Origin: Cyprinodon diabolis
Lineage: Eukaryota; Chordata; Actinopteri; Cyprinodontiformes; Cyprinodontidae
Direction of reading: 5' to 3'
Length of the DNA stretch: 64,000 bases
Assembly: GCA_030533445.1 (NCBI GenBank)
Contig: CM060072.1
Coordinates: forward strand, 14,358,375 to 14,422,374
A program made the translations under genes and the position numbers. The notes beneath the pieces were generated by a model. That model did not search any database and was not told the origin of the DNA. It was given only the letters and a program-made list of their open reading frames with translations. Shown piece by piece: positions 48,100-62,521 of the stretch. How positions within the stretch are numbered: the stretch's first letter is position 1; every line of letters starts with the position of its first letter.

Positions 48100-48560
48100 T
48101 AGAGAGTGTAGTTAGGGGTTCCATAACTGTGGATGTTTTCCCCTCCACATTTTGTCATAAGCCACGAAGTCAGACGGTCAACACAGAGGATGGAGGCGCT
48201 CTGGTCAGATAAGACCAACACTGAACTTTTTGGTCTATGAATTAAACACTGTGGGTGGCAGAAAATGAAGCTGCTGAACACACCGAGCCCACTGTGGAGC
48301 ATGTTTGCACTGCTTCATACTGTGTGGGGATGCTTCATTCCTGTGGGGGGGTTGGTAATATTTGATGGGGAGACGGATGGGACTAAATACAGTCTTATGT
48401 TCACAGATGCCCACCATCCAGTCTGATTGAGTTTGAGTTCTATCACAGTAAAAAATGGGCAAAATCATCTGTCTGTAAATATGGAGAGCTGTTGGAGGCC
48501 ATCCAGAAGGCTTACAGCTGCAGCTTTTACTTCCAAATCACAGACTAGACTCTCCCTTGG
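48100..48560 (+). mobile_element. Decayed Tc1-like transposon fragment
   Basis: 'ctggtcagataagaccaaca' followed by 'ctgaactttttggtc' is the SDKT-LFG block around the first catalytic Asp of a Tc1-like transposase. Downstream pieces (GTGTGGGGATGCTTCATTC; 'aatgggcaaaatcatctgtc') keep the order but not the frame. No terminal repeats found. Confidence 0.6.
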
Positions 48561-50471
48561 TTTTGTAGATAAAATTTAGTGATGGGAATGGAAGTTCTTT
48601 TGAGGGAACCTAATTGCTAGAATCAGTTCGCTAAAATGTTTGAGCGGTTTGCACTGATTTTAGCTCAACTGAGAAAGTAACAAATTAGTTAATTAATGAG
48701 ACTGATTTGTTTCATTTCATGCACACTAATGCTCGGTTCCTTTGAATGGAGACCGACCCCACGCTAATAGGCTTCCATTAAACTGTACTGATGTTAATGG
48801 CTGCAATGGTGAAAATGTCCAAGGGTTCAGAACCCATTGGAAATGTCATCATAGAAGGATAGAATCAGAAGAAAAAGAGAGGCGTCTTTAAATCATCACA
48901 GATTAATTGTTTTAGGAAAGTATAAGCTTTTTGTGGATTAAAATAAAACACATTTGTCAAAACCACTTTGTTTAGCCAAGTGCTCGTTTCTTTAATTCAA
49001 TGATTAAAGAGCAGGAGAAAAAAAAGGAGACATTAGGTCGGGCTCCCCTCATCTAAATGCTTCATGAATCCAACATATTGTAGCTTTATTTTCCCACATG
49101 TAATTACATCTTAATTTGCACCAGATTATGAGAGTCTGATGCTTGCATCTGCATGATTAATATTTAATTATTCATTAGAAATATGTGTTGTTACTCTGTC
49201 ACTCTCCCATATGCATGTGCTGCTCCCCACACGTGGCCACTCTCCAGCGTGATGTACCCAGGATGTTCGTGCAGACGTGTGTTTGCTTAAGTTCAACACA
49301 GAGACTTGAGTGATCGCAGGCTCCCAGCTCACTGTTCTCTGAAGGAAATCCGGTAACGTCTTACATATGGGGGGTATTACTCATGATTACAGCTCAATAA
49401 ACAGAATGAGAGGGTGGAAACGGATCTGTGGTCTAACTCTTCCTCCTGACCTCACTTAAACAGAAATCACTCATCTTCTTCTCTTGTTTTTTTTACTGCT
49501 CCCTGGCTCTCATATCCTGAATGGAGGAAAAGGTGAGAATTTCTTTTTAATGTTGAAGCCTCTTTCTGCCTTGTTTGGAAAAAAACCTTTTGTTGATCCA
49601 TCTGGATCCCCCATCAGGTCTGATGTCTGGTCTTCACTCCTCCGCCTCTGCAGGCTACTTATATGAAGACATCAAAGGTGTCACAGTAGCTTTTGCTAAT
49701 GGGTCCGCCTTCTTCATTGGGGCAAGAAGCAGGACACCCCCGCCCTCCTGGTTCATATTAAGAGTTACACACACTTCAGTGAATGAAGAGACCCTGTTGG
49801 CCTCCAGTTACTTAAACCTTCACATTTAGTTTAATCGAAATTGTCAGAATTTTTTTTAATGAAAGTTTTCAGTACCGTGTAATGGTAAAAACACTCACAA
49901 TAAAAAAAAATCGAAAAAAATCTTGAGATATTTTTATTAAATGAGACTTTGTGACCCCACAAGGCCAATCCACCACTGAACATTACCATCCTGCTCCCTA
50001 TGTGTGGCGATAGATAAAGTAGGATCTTCATCCAGAAATGTTTTTCACTGTCTTTTATGCTTCTATGATTGACTGTTTTGCTTAAAAGCTGTTCTTTCCT
50101 GATTTATAAAAAAAACAAGCACACATTTATCCAAGAGAATGGCTCGTTGTCTTGTATTTTTTATTTCAAGAAAGTATAAACCTACATATTTAGGCTGCTA
50201 ATCTGACTGGACTGATAAAAATAAAATGAAAAATATAAAAGTCATAACATTTTTGGAATATTATTTTCTGATACAAAAAAATTATTGTTTAAACTAATAC
50301 ATTTATTATCATTGACAATAAATGAAAAAGTCCTAAAATTAAAACTTGTATTTTAATCTCTATTGTTCGGTGTACGATTGAGTTCAATCTTTGTGTTTTC
50401 ATTTCATTATCTATATAATTCTTGTATTTTTTTTTTGTTAAGTTCTCAGAAAGGACCTCTACAGAAAAAAA
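48561..50471. other. Non-coding, no gene seen
   Basis: Ordinary AT-rich sequence with short frames only. No repeat or exon recognised. Confidence 0.55.
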
Positions 50472-50801
50472 GCCTTTTAAAGCTGCTTTTTGTATCTCTG
50501 CTTCTGTCTCCTTGAACCCCAGTCGGCCTCGGCAGATGGCCGCTCACACTGAGCCTGGTTCAGCTGGTGGTTTCTTTCTGTTAAACAGGAGTTTTTCCTC
50601 TCCACTGTCGCTACAAGCATGCTTAGTGTGAGGGTTTGCATTTGAGTCAATGAGTCGATGCAATCAACTGGTTTTCCTTAGACAGAAAACTTTGAATCCA
50701 TTTTACTGTATGATCTGGTGGACTGTAAAGGGCCTTGAGATGACATGTGTTGTGAATTGGCGCTATATAAATAAACTGAATTGAAATGAATTGAATTGAA
50801 T
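50472..50801 (+). repeat. Interspersed repeat copy B (uninterrupted)
   Basis: It matches copy A (from 8,099 to 8,393 plus 10,001-10,036) closely and runs without interruption through GGCGCTATATAAATAAACTG into a GAATT-type tandem tail. It preserves the pre-insertion state of the site hit by the Tc1-like element in copy A. Confidence 0.8.
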
Positions 50802-53800
50802 TCAGACATCTGAAATCGAAGGTTATTTACTCAGCAACCTGGTCATTTTATATTGTATCATGTTGCTTTGCAGCTGATAAAAGGGTAATCAAAATGTAAA
50901 AAATGCACATTAGTTGGCATCCTTTCAGGGAGTGAAGACAAGGAAGACATTCAGAACACTAATAGAGAGAGGAAACATTAAACATGAAGAAAGATAAAAC
51001 TATGTGACATTAGTCCCTCATAATCAAACTCTGCCTTCACAGTTTAAAGCCACATATTCTAATTTTGAAACCAAGGATTAATTCAATTGGAGATTTATTA
51101 AATTATTTGTCAGGCAAATATACAGCACTTGGTGCATATCCAACCTCTGTGTCTATGCATTTTAACATAAGAGCTAAAAGTTAATGTGAGGCAACAAATC
51201 AGATGTGACACATGACTGATTAGACATATTTTTGGTTCCTTAATGTAGGATTTAATCCATTTTCTCCATGATTCAGCAATCTGCTAGTCAAAAGAGGGAA
51301 ACTATTTTTTGCAAAAGTGCAGTGGAGCTAACTGTTTTCACGGTCGTTAAACTTGTAAATTACAAGTCTAGTGCCTCTAGTGGCTAAAAGCTACAGAACG
51401 TTGCTTTAAGGTCTTTTAATGTTTACCCATTTTCCCTGTGCCTCCTTTAACGAAGTCCTTACACTTCAAGCTCTCAGAGAAAAGAACTCTGTTGAACATC
51501 AGGTTTGGCAGTCACTGGTCCCGGCCTCACGCATTACATAAATGCTTAAAATACTGACAATAATGTTTATATCGCTTAGTATCTTGCAACAGGAATATCT
51601 CAGAGAGCAGAGGAAATGAAAGCTTTAAACTGCACTGGGGAATTGTCATTTTTAGACAGGTACAGCCGGGTAAATGTTAACATTTCCAGGAATTTTATCT
51701 GTGCCTAAAAAACTTACAGGTATCTGAATGAGAGATTACAGGTTTCAACAGAGGGTCAGCTGATTAAAAGCCAGACTATAGCAGCAAAAGATGTTGTCCT
51801 ATGTATCATCAACACATAATTCTGGTACAAATGGCTGGTGCAGTATTCTCTGAAAACATTGGGGGCATTACACTACATGAGAAGTAGAGAGGAAAAGTTT
51901 CACACTCATGAAAAGCTTTTGGATAAATCATGCTGTACATGTATATGTTATTCCACATAAAGAAATATTTCCCTCTGTCCTACTAAACTGTAATACAACT
52001 ACATGAATAATCAATCGATGCTAACAATTTGTATTCCATCTTATTTCTCCTTGAAAAAAAGATGTATCATTTGAACCTCCATTTTTTTCTTCCTTCTCTG
52101 TCCACTCCTTCCCTTCCTCCACTCCAGTAAGCCAATGGAGATCCCTTCCAGTAATCCCTTGGATCAGTGCACCCACCCCCACATCTTGGTCCTCCTCTGC
52201 TTATTAGATCAGGCCCTCTGTCAAAAAGCAGGGATCCAGGGGCCTCATTGTTTGGCCCCTGATTAAGAGCTTCTCACCATAGAGGATCAGCCCTTTAAAC
52301 TAGGTGGAGGAGTGGGAGTCAGGGGTAAGAAAGAGAGAAGATCTTTCTTTCCTTTTGTCTTGAGTGGGGCCTTATAGGTCACATTGTTGCTGGGCTCAGA
52401 GAAGGTCAGCTGGATTTTGAGAACAATGAGTTGTTAGACGATGAGGGATTTAAAACCTAAGTACATACTCTCTGGCGCTGTCTCCTCTGGAGTTTGATGT
52501 TGCAGCCCATCAATTAATGTGAAAACGACCTAATGTATACAAAAAATGAATAGACTGTCAGATGTATTGTCTTAAACATATATTCCTAACACCTATAGTA
52601 GGGTTCAAGTGGAAAGGCTCACTAGATGCATGACTCATTTATCGCATAGATTATAGAGCCAATGGGATGATTAAGCTCTGTTCAGGGAAATTTAAAAGAC
52701 ATTTTAAAGTTGTTCTAAAAGTCCTTTCAAGGTGGCATTTTTAGTTATATCTTTAGTTCCGGTCATCATTACAAAATCAAAAATAGATCAGTGTTGTTCT
52801 TGTGAACGTGAGAAGAGAATATCTGCTGCTGCAACTGATTGCTTTGGTTTAGATTCGTAACGTCTTCTGAGGTAAGACAGTTATAAAATATTAGTTATCT
52901 TGCTAATGCCTCAATAGTGGCAGAAATTTAAAAAAGCAGCAAGGTGAATAAGAGCATGCACCACACCTTACCCAAACCCAGAGGATATTACCTAAATCAC
53001 TCTCATAAACTGACTAATGGAGCCTCTAAAAAGAACTGCAGTAAACAGAGACAAGCTACTTTTATATTTGGGCAATTTTAAGGGCATGTATGGGAAAGAA
53101 AAAAAACTTTTAAACTTGCATGGTGTTCCATTAATAAAAACCTATTGAAAAGACATTCTTGTCACCCCCCCTTATGAAAAAACATCTGGTGAGTGTACAC
53201 ATTAAATTCCATTGTTGTCAGAAACCCCCCATACTGTGACAGTAAAAGGAAAAACTAAACTTGAGAGCAAAATAGTGTAAATTAGTAAGGACACTTAATC
53301 CAAAGAGGACATTTTTCAGTGGTCATCTGAATTGTGCCGGCAGTAAGAAAGGAGGTCTGAAGAGAAGGCAGGATGCTTGCTTTTGATAGTTCTGTTTGCA
53401 TAGGGACTTCACGAAATTCCTATCCATCGCAAAGGAGCCATAGGGTTGCTCTTTGCATATGTTTTGGGTTTCATAATAGAGACCCCTGGCTGTTCACTAC
53501 ATTTGTCTAACTTTAGTTTTTTTGTAGTTCTTTTCCAGAACACTGTAGTCCTATTTTGACAAGCATCATCGATGTGTCCATGATGTTAGGGGGTGAAGGC
53601 GGACCAAACTCAGCACAACAGTCTGGAGTTCCTTTTGCTACTATGAATAGTGTTCTTACTCAATAGCACTGCATCCACTGGATCAGCTATACCAAAACTG
53701 AATTTCCTTTCGGGGATTAATAAAATATAATATAATTTAATCTAATTAAAAAGGAGGTAGGAGCTACAAATATCCTGATTCAGAAGGGGACTGTGTCTTC

Positions 53801-56800
53801 CAGCAGCCTTAGCACCTAGCAGCATAGCGATAGCTCGGAATACTCTAAACAAATTTACTGTTAGCTTTAAATGTTTTAAAACTATCCTTAAAACCAATCA
53901 AGCATCACTGGTTTGACAGGCTGAATGTATAGTGAAAGCTTATTTTATTTCTTGTTTTAATTATCTTAGATTCATTATCATGTTCTTGGCAAAGCTCTTT
54001 TTTATACCAAAGCAAACCAAAGATCCAACTATCCATTGCCCACACCCTCCTACAATTACCTGTGTTCAAGACACCAAGACCTTGGCTCATCTGCTTGAGG
54101 CAAACACTGACCCTTGTCAGAGGGAGCAATCGTCCTTAAAGGATTATCTCAGCTGCTTTTCATTCGGACTATGTGGAGCATACAGGAATTCTTTACCTGG
54201 GGAACAGGAACACAACATCTGCAAAAGGCAAAAACTAGACCTTAAGGTTCATAATACAGACATCTTCTCTCAAAAACAACCTTTTATATCCACAAGTGAA
54301 GGTTGTCCTTGTTTTTACAAGAATGTCTGGAAACTATCTGTCTCTGATCTGTAAAAATGTATAACCAGATCGGAAAAATTTGTCTGGCCTTCTTTACTGG
54401 CCACAATCTCTTCTCCAATAATACAATTTATGGTCAAGGAGCATTTGACCTTTTTAACATTATGTTTTAAATCATTAAGTTGAAGATGAACAGGTACTGT
54501 GTGTTAAATATTTTAAATACTTTAAAGTTATTAAAGGCATGTGAGATAAGAAGAAAGCTATCCACTCTCTTATCTCTATTTAATTTATGACATTCTAGAA
54601 AATCAGTGTCAGTTAGTTTTACAAGGGGATTTCACCATAAATTCCTTATCATTTCTATGCTCATCATTCAGCATAATCCTCAACTGTTCAGTTTCAATAC
54701 GACTTTAATTAACTCTTGGTTAATCTGCCAATTAATAGAAACATTTCTTTGCCAGGGGGAGATGGGAAAAGAAGAGTAGGATTAAGTATATCCAAAGATT
54801 ACTATGGAGGGTGAGAATTCATTGTAGAGATTAACACCTCGGCCTGCTTTGCCCAAACAGTCTCCCAGTCCCTCAGGAATGCAGCGTCCCTGTCCCGTCA
54901 AACTAATGTCTTTCTTTGGGTTTAAGCCTATTAGAATATGAGTCTGGTTCTAAAAAAGGAGCTCCAGAGATTTACAGAAAATTACAAATAAGGGAAAACA
55001 ATAAGAACATTCATAAACTTGAATAAAATTTCACATTCCTTGATCCAAATGTTGCTAAAAAGAAAAGTTTTAAATGATACTTACTTGGATAATAAACACA
55101 CTGATCTTTACTTCATGTTAAGCACTGTGTGATTCCTTGGAAAGACCTGTAACATTTTTAATGTATTAGACCCATACATCAAAATCTAATATATCCACCT
55201 TGCACACACAAACTTTATGATATTTTATATCACCTTCTTCTTGGATCATTTGTGTCTATTTTCACCAAAACAGTGCTGCACTTCTTTCTTGGGTTCAAAT
55301 GCAGAGTTAGGAAAAACTAATGAAAGAAATATGCTTCTATCATCTTTATACTGGTTAGCCCAGTCACAGAGCATATCAGCTAACTAATCAAGTCTTTAAT
55401 TCAGTAGTAAAGTAAATGCCATACAAGAAGTCAGTTTGTTTATGATCACCTAACAAACACCAAAATGCTTAGAACCACTAATGGCTGCACAAGTGTTTCT
55501 GTCTTTACTACTTTTAGTTGCAAGTGGTGGCAAAGGTACCAAAAATGGAATTAAACTACAAACCACAACCTTAGATAAAATAAAAACAAAAAATAAACAC
55601 CATAAAGGCCTCTTCCTGTCATTTTTTGTCTGCATACAAATCTGTCTTGCAAACACAGTCATTTTTTCTGACTCTAAATGTAAATTCATCTTTTGTAAAA
55701 GTTTACACTCATGGGACCTTTTTCCCAGATTAACACCTGTTGTCTCTATTTTAAGTGGGAAAATCTGCACTTTTACTCCTTAGATTTTTTATTATTTAAT
55801 GTTTATTTAGTAAAGTGCATGTTTTCCTAGTTTCAGCCAGTCGATTGATACAGAATGCAATAAAGCCTGTGCTTGGGGAGGCGTTACTGTTGTGGGCAGG
55901 GAGGCTCAGCGCTCTGTCTACACAATGCTTCTACCAGAAATAAGTAATGGAAAAAAAGAAATAAGTCGTTGTCATTTCTTTCCCACCCCAGACAAAGAAA
56001 TCCTGTCCCTCCACACCGCCATCATAAATATCTCAGTTCAGAGGCTGACAGCACAAGCTTGATTCATTTTCACGCATGTACATATTTGGAATAGACCCCT
56101 GTCAAAAACAATTACAATGGTCCCTGCAGGATTTCGCCCTCCTCTCCTCATCCTCCCCCCCTGAGAGGCGTCTGCTGTCAGGACTGCTCAGATGATTTTC
56201 CAGAGTCGGAGTGTCCACATCTGTGCCTTATTAGCACAACAATAAGATCCCAGCAGCCCCCAACTTAATGAGAAAGCATCTTCAGTTTAGACTGAAGGAT
56301 CCTAACAAAGATGCTATACAAGTAGCGACACAACAGTTTTCCCTCAACTCCATTAGCTAAAACATAATTTGCAAAAAACATGCTGTTTACCTCTAACGGT
56401 ATAAATCAGTATATCTGCTCTAACTTAGGTAGTAAAGTCAACTTTAAAAGTCGAGAATCTTAAAAGCATCACCAGCCTCAAAAGTAAGAGGACAAACTGA
56501 GTCCTTTAATGTTCTTCAGACAGTCCTTTCATTGCTACAGAGGTTTTGTTTCTCTAAAGTCAAATTACCGTAGCAGAAAACTTTCCCATCTGTGTAGCCT
56601 GTCGTTAGGGTTGTCTCAGGAGGCTCTTGTAAAAATTATCATGAAATTACAAAGGAGATGCTCACAGATACATAAACAGAGAATGTGTATCGTGCTTATT
56701 CCTAGTTGTGTAAGTGATGATGTTAGAGCCTGCAGATAGTAACAGCTCTTTTTCTTTATTTTGCTGCAGCCTCAGTCTGTATGAATGTCTTAACAGTCAC

Positions 56801-57226
56801 ACTGTTAAGACTTTTCTTGCATGCTCACATTTTTAACTGCAGAGTAAAAGGTATTTATAAAGCTCCTGTTCAGACAAACGATTTGAAAGTATGCGACAAG
56901 TTTTTGTGGGTTAGGGGTCCAATTAAGATGAACCAGGTGGCAAACCAGATATATTTGATACCAGCTGCCAGAGTAGGTAAGTTTGAAGGCCCCACCTGCT
57001 GCATCTTCCCCATGATACCCCTATACGCATAGCAGGTTACACACAGGTGTTTGCAAATGTAAGCCAACGCAACTCTCACCACCCTATACATGCAAGTGGC
57101 AAAACAAAAAAGCATCAGGGGGCTCTAAATGTTCCACCAAATTCACCATCAAATAGAGTAGCTGAACACTAGTGGCCTCAGTGGTACAGTGGCTAGTACC
57201 GTTCCACTGCAGTTAGAGGAGTCTTA
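50802..57226. other. Long non-coding stretch, no gene seen
   Basis: No exon recognised. At about 53,690-53,750, 'tttcggggattaataaaata' resembles the 3' end of a fish LINE. A plus-strand frame at 53,932-54,354 (140 codons) lacks any family motif. Small C-runs and A-runs only. Confidence 0.5.
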
Positions 57227-57883
57227 AGCCCCATTTACACTACTCTTTTGAAACCATGCCGAGATCTATCCAGGCACGGTAACCAAGATAACTGTTGAGT
57301 GTAAATAGCGCGCAAACCCAAACCACACCGCGCCAGACACAACCGAACCACGCTAACATGGTACTAGTTTATCAGTAGGGCTCAGCACAGTTCAGGTCTG
57401 GCTCAGTTGTCAGATAACAAAGAGTGCATGAGCACACTGTGTCGTCTCATTACAGTCAGCCTCAGTAATCATGAAATTTCAGACATTCATAAAAATATTA
57501 GATTCCCTACCGTGCCACACGATTTCCAGTTATGATTCTGCTTAGCCTTTTGATGAACCTCAACATCTGTCCTTGCTTCCTGCGCCTGTAAGACTATCAT
57601 TTGTCGTATTAATTTCCCAAAAGCCGACTCTGTCAATTAGATTCACCAAAGGATGCCTTCTTCGTCTGACTCTCCAAAAACTTCCTGAATGTTACGGAAG
57701 CCACCATGTTGATTTACTTGTTTACCTCTAGAGAGCAGTAGTACCGTAGTTAGTCACTAGGATGCCAGGAATCATGCTAGCGTGGTGTGTAAATGGTCGT
57801 AAGGAACTGAGCTCGACACTGTTAATTGATCTAAGCTCGGCACAGATTGGTTTTCAGACGGTGACGGTAGTGTAAATTAGGCT
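57227..57883. mobile_element. Candidate miniature inverted-repeat element
   Basis: The left end AGCCCCATTTACACTA and the right end (read inversely) AGCCTAATTTACACTA match at 14 of 16 positions. The interior is GC-richer than the surroundings and has no coding capacity. The ends look like non-autonomous fish DNA elements, but no clear target duplication survives, so the superfamily is open. Confidence 0.6.
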
Positions 57884-60339
57884 ATAGTTTAAGTCACATG
57901 GTATCCATGTGCACCAATGGGTTTGTCTCTTGGCACTGCAGGTTCCTTCTGCAGGCTATTACTCTGAATTGTCATAATCTGTGCACACCTGGTTGAGTGC
58001 CAAGTTGTACCCTGGCCCATTATGACAGCTGGAGAAAGGCACTGACTGCCTTGCATTAAGCCATTTTATCATTTAAAGTTAATTCATCCTGAGGCTTTTG
58101 AAAGCCCAGCTAGTGTTTCAATACACCTTTACTAGGTAAGTTCACTTTCTTGGGTATTTTGTCCCTCTACAGTCCCAGTATATCCTGCCTTTGTTGAGAT
58201 GTGTGGTTGTGCACAGCTCCAATTCTTTGTTTCACAGATGGCAGAAGTAAAGGTGAGTGTACAGAGGTTATTTTAATATCGTAAATTTGTCACAAAATAA
58301 GTTTAGAGATTTTTATAATCAAGAAAATAAATCTTAAAACATAATTTTGAATCTGTTAACGCAATATGTGGAATTTTGGTGTTGGCTGCCGACTCAGACA
58401 TTCTGCAGCCGTAATGTCCGCCTGTCAGTCTGTCATTACCAGTAAATACTTTATTACAAATAATCTTTTAAAACTGTTTTTAAGTGAAAAAGTGGACGTC
58501 AAAACTTCTTCAGTGTCGTCAGCTCATTAGGATTATGACCACACTTTTAAATAAAGCTTTGATAGAATTGGGGAGTCCGTTGATAGGACTCTCTGGAGCT
58601 TCATTTGGAAATTAGATCCGGCTACAATACAAAAGATTTTGTATTGTAACCCCGTTAGACCATGAAATCTATACTACCAAAAACTTGTGAGAGAAGCCCA
58701 GAGAGGAGGATCTTTACTTTAAAAGCAATGGATAAGCTGACAGTGGTGAGGAACCATGTCATTTTGATAGTAAGACACTTCCAATCCAGGCTCGGTAGGA
58801 GCAGCCCTCTGCCACCTGTAGCCTGGGTTTAAGAGGACCTGAAAGAGTCTGACGCACAAGACAAAAGCGCTCGGCCAGGTGTAGCTTATATGTAAAAGAA
58901 GGAGAGGAAATAAAATAACATAAACGTTACAGGGAGCAAAGATAACAAACAATTGTTCTAATGATATGAAGTTGCATTGTAAATTATTCTTCACTTAAAG
59001 TTAAAGTTAACATAAAACATTGATGATCTACAGTAAAAAGTGATGTTTAAACAGTGATATAAGTAAAATCTCTAGGGCTGAGATATTTCCAATGTTTCTA
59101 CATTTGTATTCCTTCTAAGATCTATTTTAAGCAGTGTGTACTGTATATAATATAGTTGGTAATACTGTCCTCAAGTGTGTAGATAACAACAGACCTCGTT
59201 TTCTACTTGAGTTCGAGGTCTTGCTTCTAATTAAAGCATGGTATCACAGCTTAGTATATTTAGCCTTCACTGTAAGTCTGTGGCAAGGCGGTTCTGGCAG
59301 AACAAAGATGCTAATATTGTTTTAATTAACAGAAACAAAACATTGGGTGTCTCCAAGTGTATCTCATTTCCATTAAAGAAGCCAGAAGCTGAAAGTTCAA
59401 AGTCAAGCTCAGCTGATGGACCGAGCAGAGCTTACCCAGCCTGTCTCCTCCTCTGGCTGTAAATTGTCAATTAATCTAAATCTCTCTGAGTTTATTGGTC
59501 TCTGTTAGCTAAATGAGAGCAGACCTCCCCTCCCTCCTCAGAGGCTGTAAAATAAAAGAAACAGTGTTAAAAAAAAGGGGGTTGCTGATTGGCGCTGACG
59601 CCTTGTGTGGCCTTGGAGGAATGAGGGGAAGGTGGCGGCTGGGTTTCTCTGTCAGGGAAGTTTTATGAGCCACTGTAATCACCAGGCGTTAAACTCAACA
59701 ATTAGGAGCTGCTATTTTGTCACCGGTTTATAGTGAGAGGCTAGGTGCTGCTCTGTCATCTCGGCAGGGCCGGGGGACGTCTGAACCCAGATATTTGTCG
59801 AAATTTAAACTCTCTAATGTTTATCACTATTAAGAAAGTTTGACAAATATACTGAATGAAGGAAAACCAGAGGATTGACTACAAGACTTTGAATTCTGCT
59901 ATTCAGCTGTAAATTCAGCTGAGAAGGAAAAACCTAAGCAGCATGCTGTGCAGAGAAAAAACTTTTTTCGGTTGTTTACACATTTTGAAACTTGAATGAA
60001 TCTTTCCATTGATCTATTCTGTCTGATATGATGCAAAACATGCAAAATGTTGCTTTAACACAGGAACTTAATGCTGTGTCTGATTTGTCTTGTAAGTTGG
60101 ACATTTAGGTACCTAACCCAGTTTTAGAACCATGTCTGTAGAGGATGCATGAGTAGAATGTGCCTCGCTTGAACAATTCATATACAGTATAGTTTAGTAA
60201 AAACATGCAAAAGTTGATCTTATCTTAAACCAGTCTTTTTCAGTCCTAACTTAAAATTTGTCCAATAATTGGATACAAACATCTGTACAAACATCTTACA
60301 TAGCATTACAGATTTTTTGGTTACACTTCCCTGATCCTC

Positions 60340-60340
<1 letters not shown>
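57884..60340. other. Non-coding, no gene seen
   Basis: No recognisable exon, RNA gene or element. Confidence 0.55.

Positions 60341-60435
<95 letters not shown>
60341..60435. repeat. (TA)n microsatellite
   Basis: About 95 bp of TA with one TTTA interruption near 60,356. It generates artificial IYIY frames on both strands. Confidence 0.95.
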
Positions 60436-60438
<3 letters not shown>

Positions 60439-61924
60439 CCATAGGTATAACTTCATTTTCCCCTTGGGGAACTTGATTAAACATGTATGTATGCATATTT
60501 CATATTATTTTTCCAAATCAATATATATAGATGATCATGGTATAGTATTCATATGAAGTTTAAAAATACTAAGAGTTTTAAGTAGTTAAACCTTAAAAAC
60601 CGGCTGTTTTAGAATTAGGAACTGATCAAAAATGGAGATAAATACAAGTTCCCCTTTGATCCTGCTGAGGATAAGCAGGAAGGTTATGATTTATTGAAGC
60701 TTTTTTATGTTATATAGCTGAGAGATAAATTGTGATTTTGAAAGTTGCTAATGAAATAAAATGTATATTGTTCCTATTTGTTGGCTGATGAATGGCTGTT
60801 CTTTGTTTTACTTCCGTCTTCCTGTGTTTTTGCTCCCTTTTGGTGCTCATTGTGTGCATTGTGTTGAGTGCAGTTGATTTGGAAGAAATGTGAGACAGGT
60901 GCTCAGAGCTGTTTAGCTGAACCCTCCAGAGAGGTGCTTGGGTCGAAGAGGTCAAAGGTCAGGGATAAAGGCCAGATGCACATATTCATGCTTATTTTAG
61001 TCTGTAGGTAAATGTCAGTAAGTTTGCATGCATCTCTGCAAGGCTATGGGTGTATAAGTGACACATTGTCATCGGTGTGTGGAGACCCAAAGCTGCAGCA
61101 CAGCTGATTGGTCCCACGGGAGAACGAAACAGGAGCTTTCTGTTATACGCAGAGCACACGCACTGATTTGTTCTATTGGGTTAGACACACAAAATTTATT
61201 TACTGTGGAAATGATGTGTCGAAAAAGTCACAACAATTTTCAAGAGAAAGATTTCTAGTAAATTTGTTTATTTGTGGTATCATTTAGATCTTAACAATAA
61301 AGACTGTTTTCAGACTTGTATTTCCTTATCAGACTATTGCATTTCTGTGTTATGTTTATTTGTCGGAAAAGGAAACGTGGCTTTAACTTCATATCTCTCT
61401 GGCACAGTTTTCCACATATCTGATGTGGATGCATGATGCGATCTTGAGGCAAACCAGGCTGCCACAGATCTTCAATAGTATTAATCAAGTCTTCTTACAT
61501 AAAGACATGCACCTGCCTCAAAAGAAGCAACACAAATCAATTAAAGAACATCTGAGAAACGATTGACATTTATCTGTCTGGATCCCGTAATAAAAGCCCT
61601 TTACATGCCTAAATACTGAAGTGAGCCGAGGTGAGATCTATTCTCACAAATGAAGAATGCATTATACAGTGATTATCCTTCCCAGGAAAGGACTGTGGAC
61701 AAAGAAATTACTCAGAGCACACCAGTGACTTATCTCAGAGGTCAGGAAACAACCAACAACAACAGCAATATCTCACTTAAGGTTAGTGTTCAGGTTCAAC
61801 AAAAGAAAAAGGAATCCATAGAGTTCTAACATGGCCTAGTCAAAGTAGATACAGACCAAGAGTACTCCTTGTGGAGGAAAACAAGTCAATTTAGACTGAA
61901 AACAAACTGACATGATTCAATAGT
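60436..61924. other. Non-coding, no gene seen
   Basis: Only short frames without similarity. No repeat recognised. Confidence 0.55.
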
Positions 61925-62521
61925 AGACTCTGGCGCAGACACAATGCGAGTCGGGAAGCAGTTTTAGAATGTTTATTGAAAAGTTTTACAGAATGATGTT
62001 CGGCCTGGCGTGGTGGTTCGGACAATTGCGGCTTAATCAGGAACTGCACGGAGAGAAATATAAGTTAGATGCTGGCAGGAGGATCTGAGTTATTTAGAGA
62101 AGATGCTGATTCCTTACAGTTCTTGGAGAGCGGAGCAGCTGGAGGGGAGGTTGGATGAGCCCACTGAGATTGAGTTTTGACTGAGATGGAAGGGCTTCGA
62201 CTTGAGAGCTCCAGAGGGTGGACAGGCAGGTGAGCAATCGAGGAAGGATCCAGGAGGACTGAGAGGAGGACCGGCTTGGAAACAGCAAGGCTTCTAGGAA
62301 AGAGAAGGAGGACACGGAGGTAAGCTTAAGTCTAAACAATCTGTTCAGTCTTAGGAGAGCTAGCAGGTAGGTTACCACTGTGTGGAATTTTAACCGACTG
62401 GCGTCCGTGCCAGGGAATCTACTCCTCTAAATACTGCTCCCTGATTGCGTCCAATTGGAACCAGCTGGAGGCTCGTCAGGACTGGAGTCTGAGGAGGAAA
62501 AGGTAAGAAAGAACCCTAACA
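61925..62521 (-). repeat. Possible solo LTR or LTR-like repeat
   Basis: Read on the minus strand it starts TGTTAGGGTTCTTTC, has a TATTTAGAGG word in the first 130 bases and an AATAAACATTCTAAAACTGC polyadenylation-like word near 61,960-61,980. This is the order expected for an LTR. I could not find a matching short target duplication or a convincing CA end, so this is tentative. Confidence 0.35.

Noticed and set aside
53932..54354. 140-codon plus-strand frame
   Set aside because: No family motif, signal, repeat or splice context; its composition looks like random AT-rich DNA. A homology search could reverse this.
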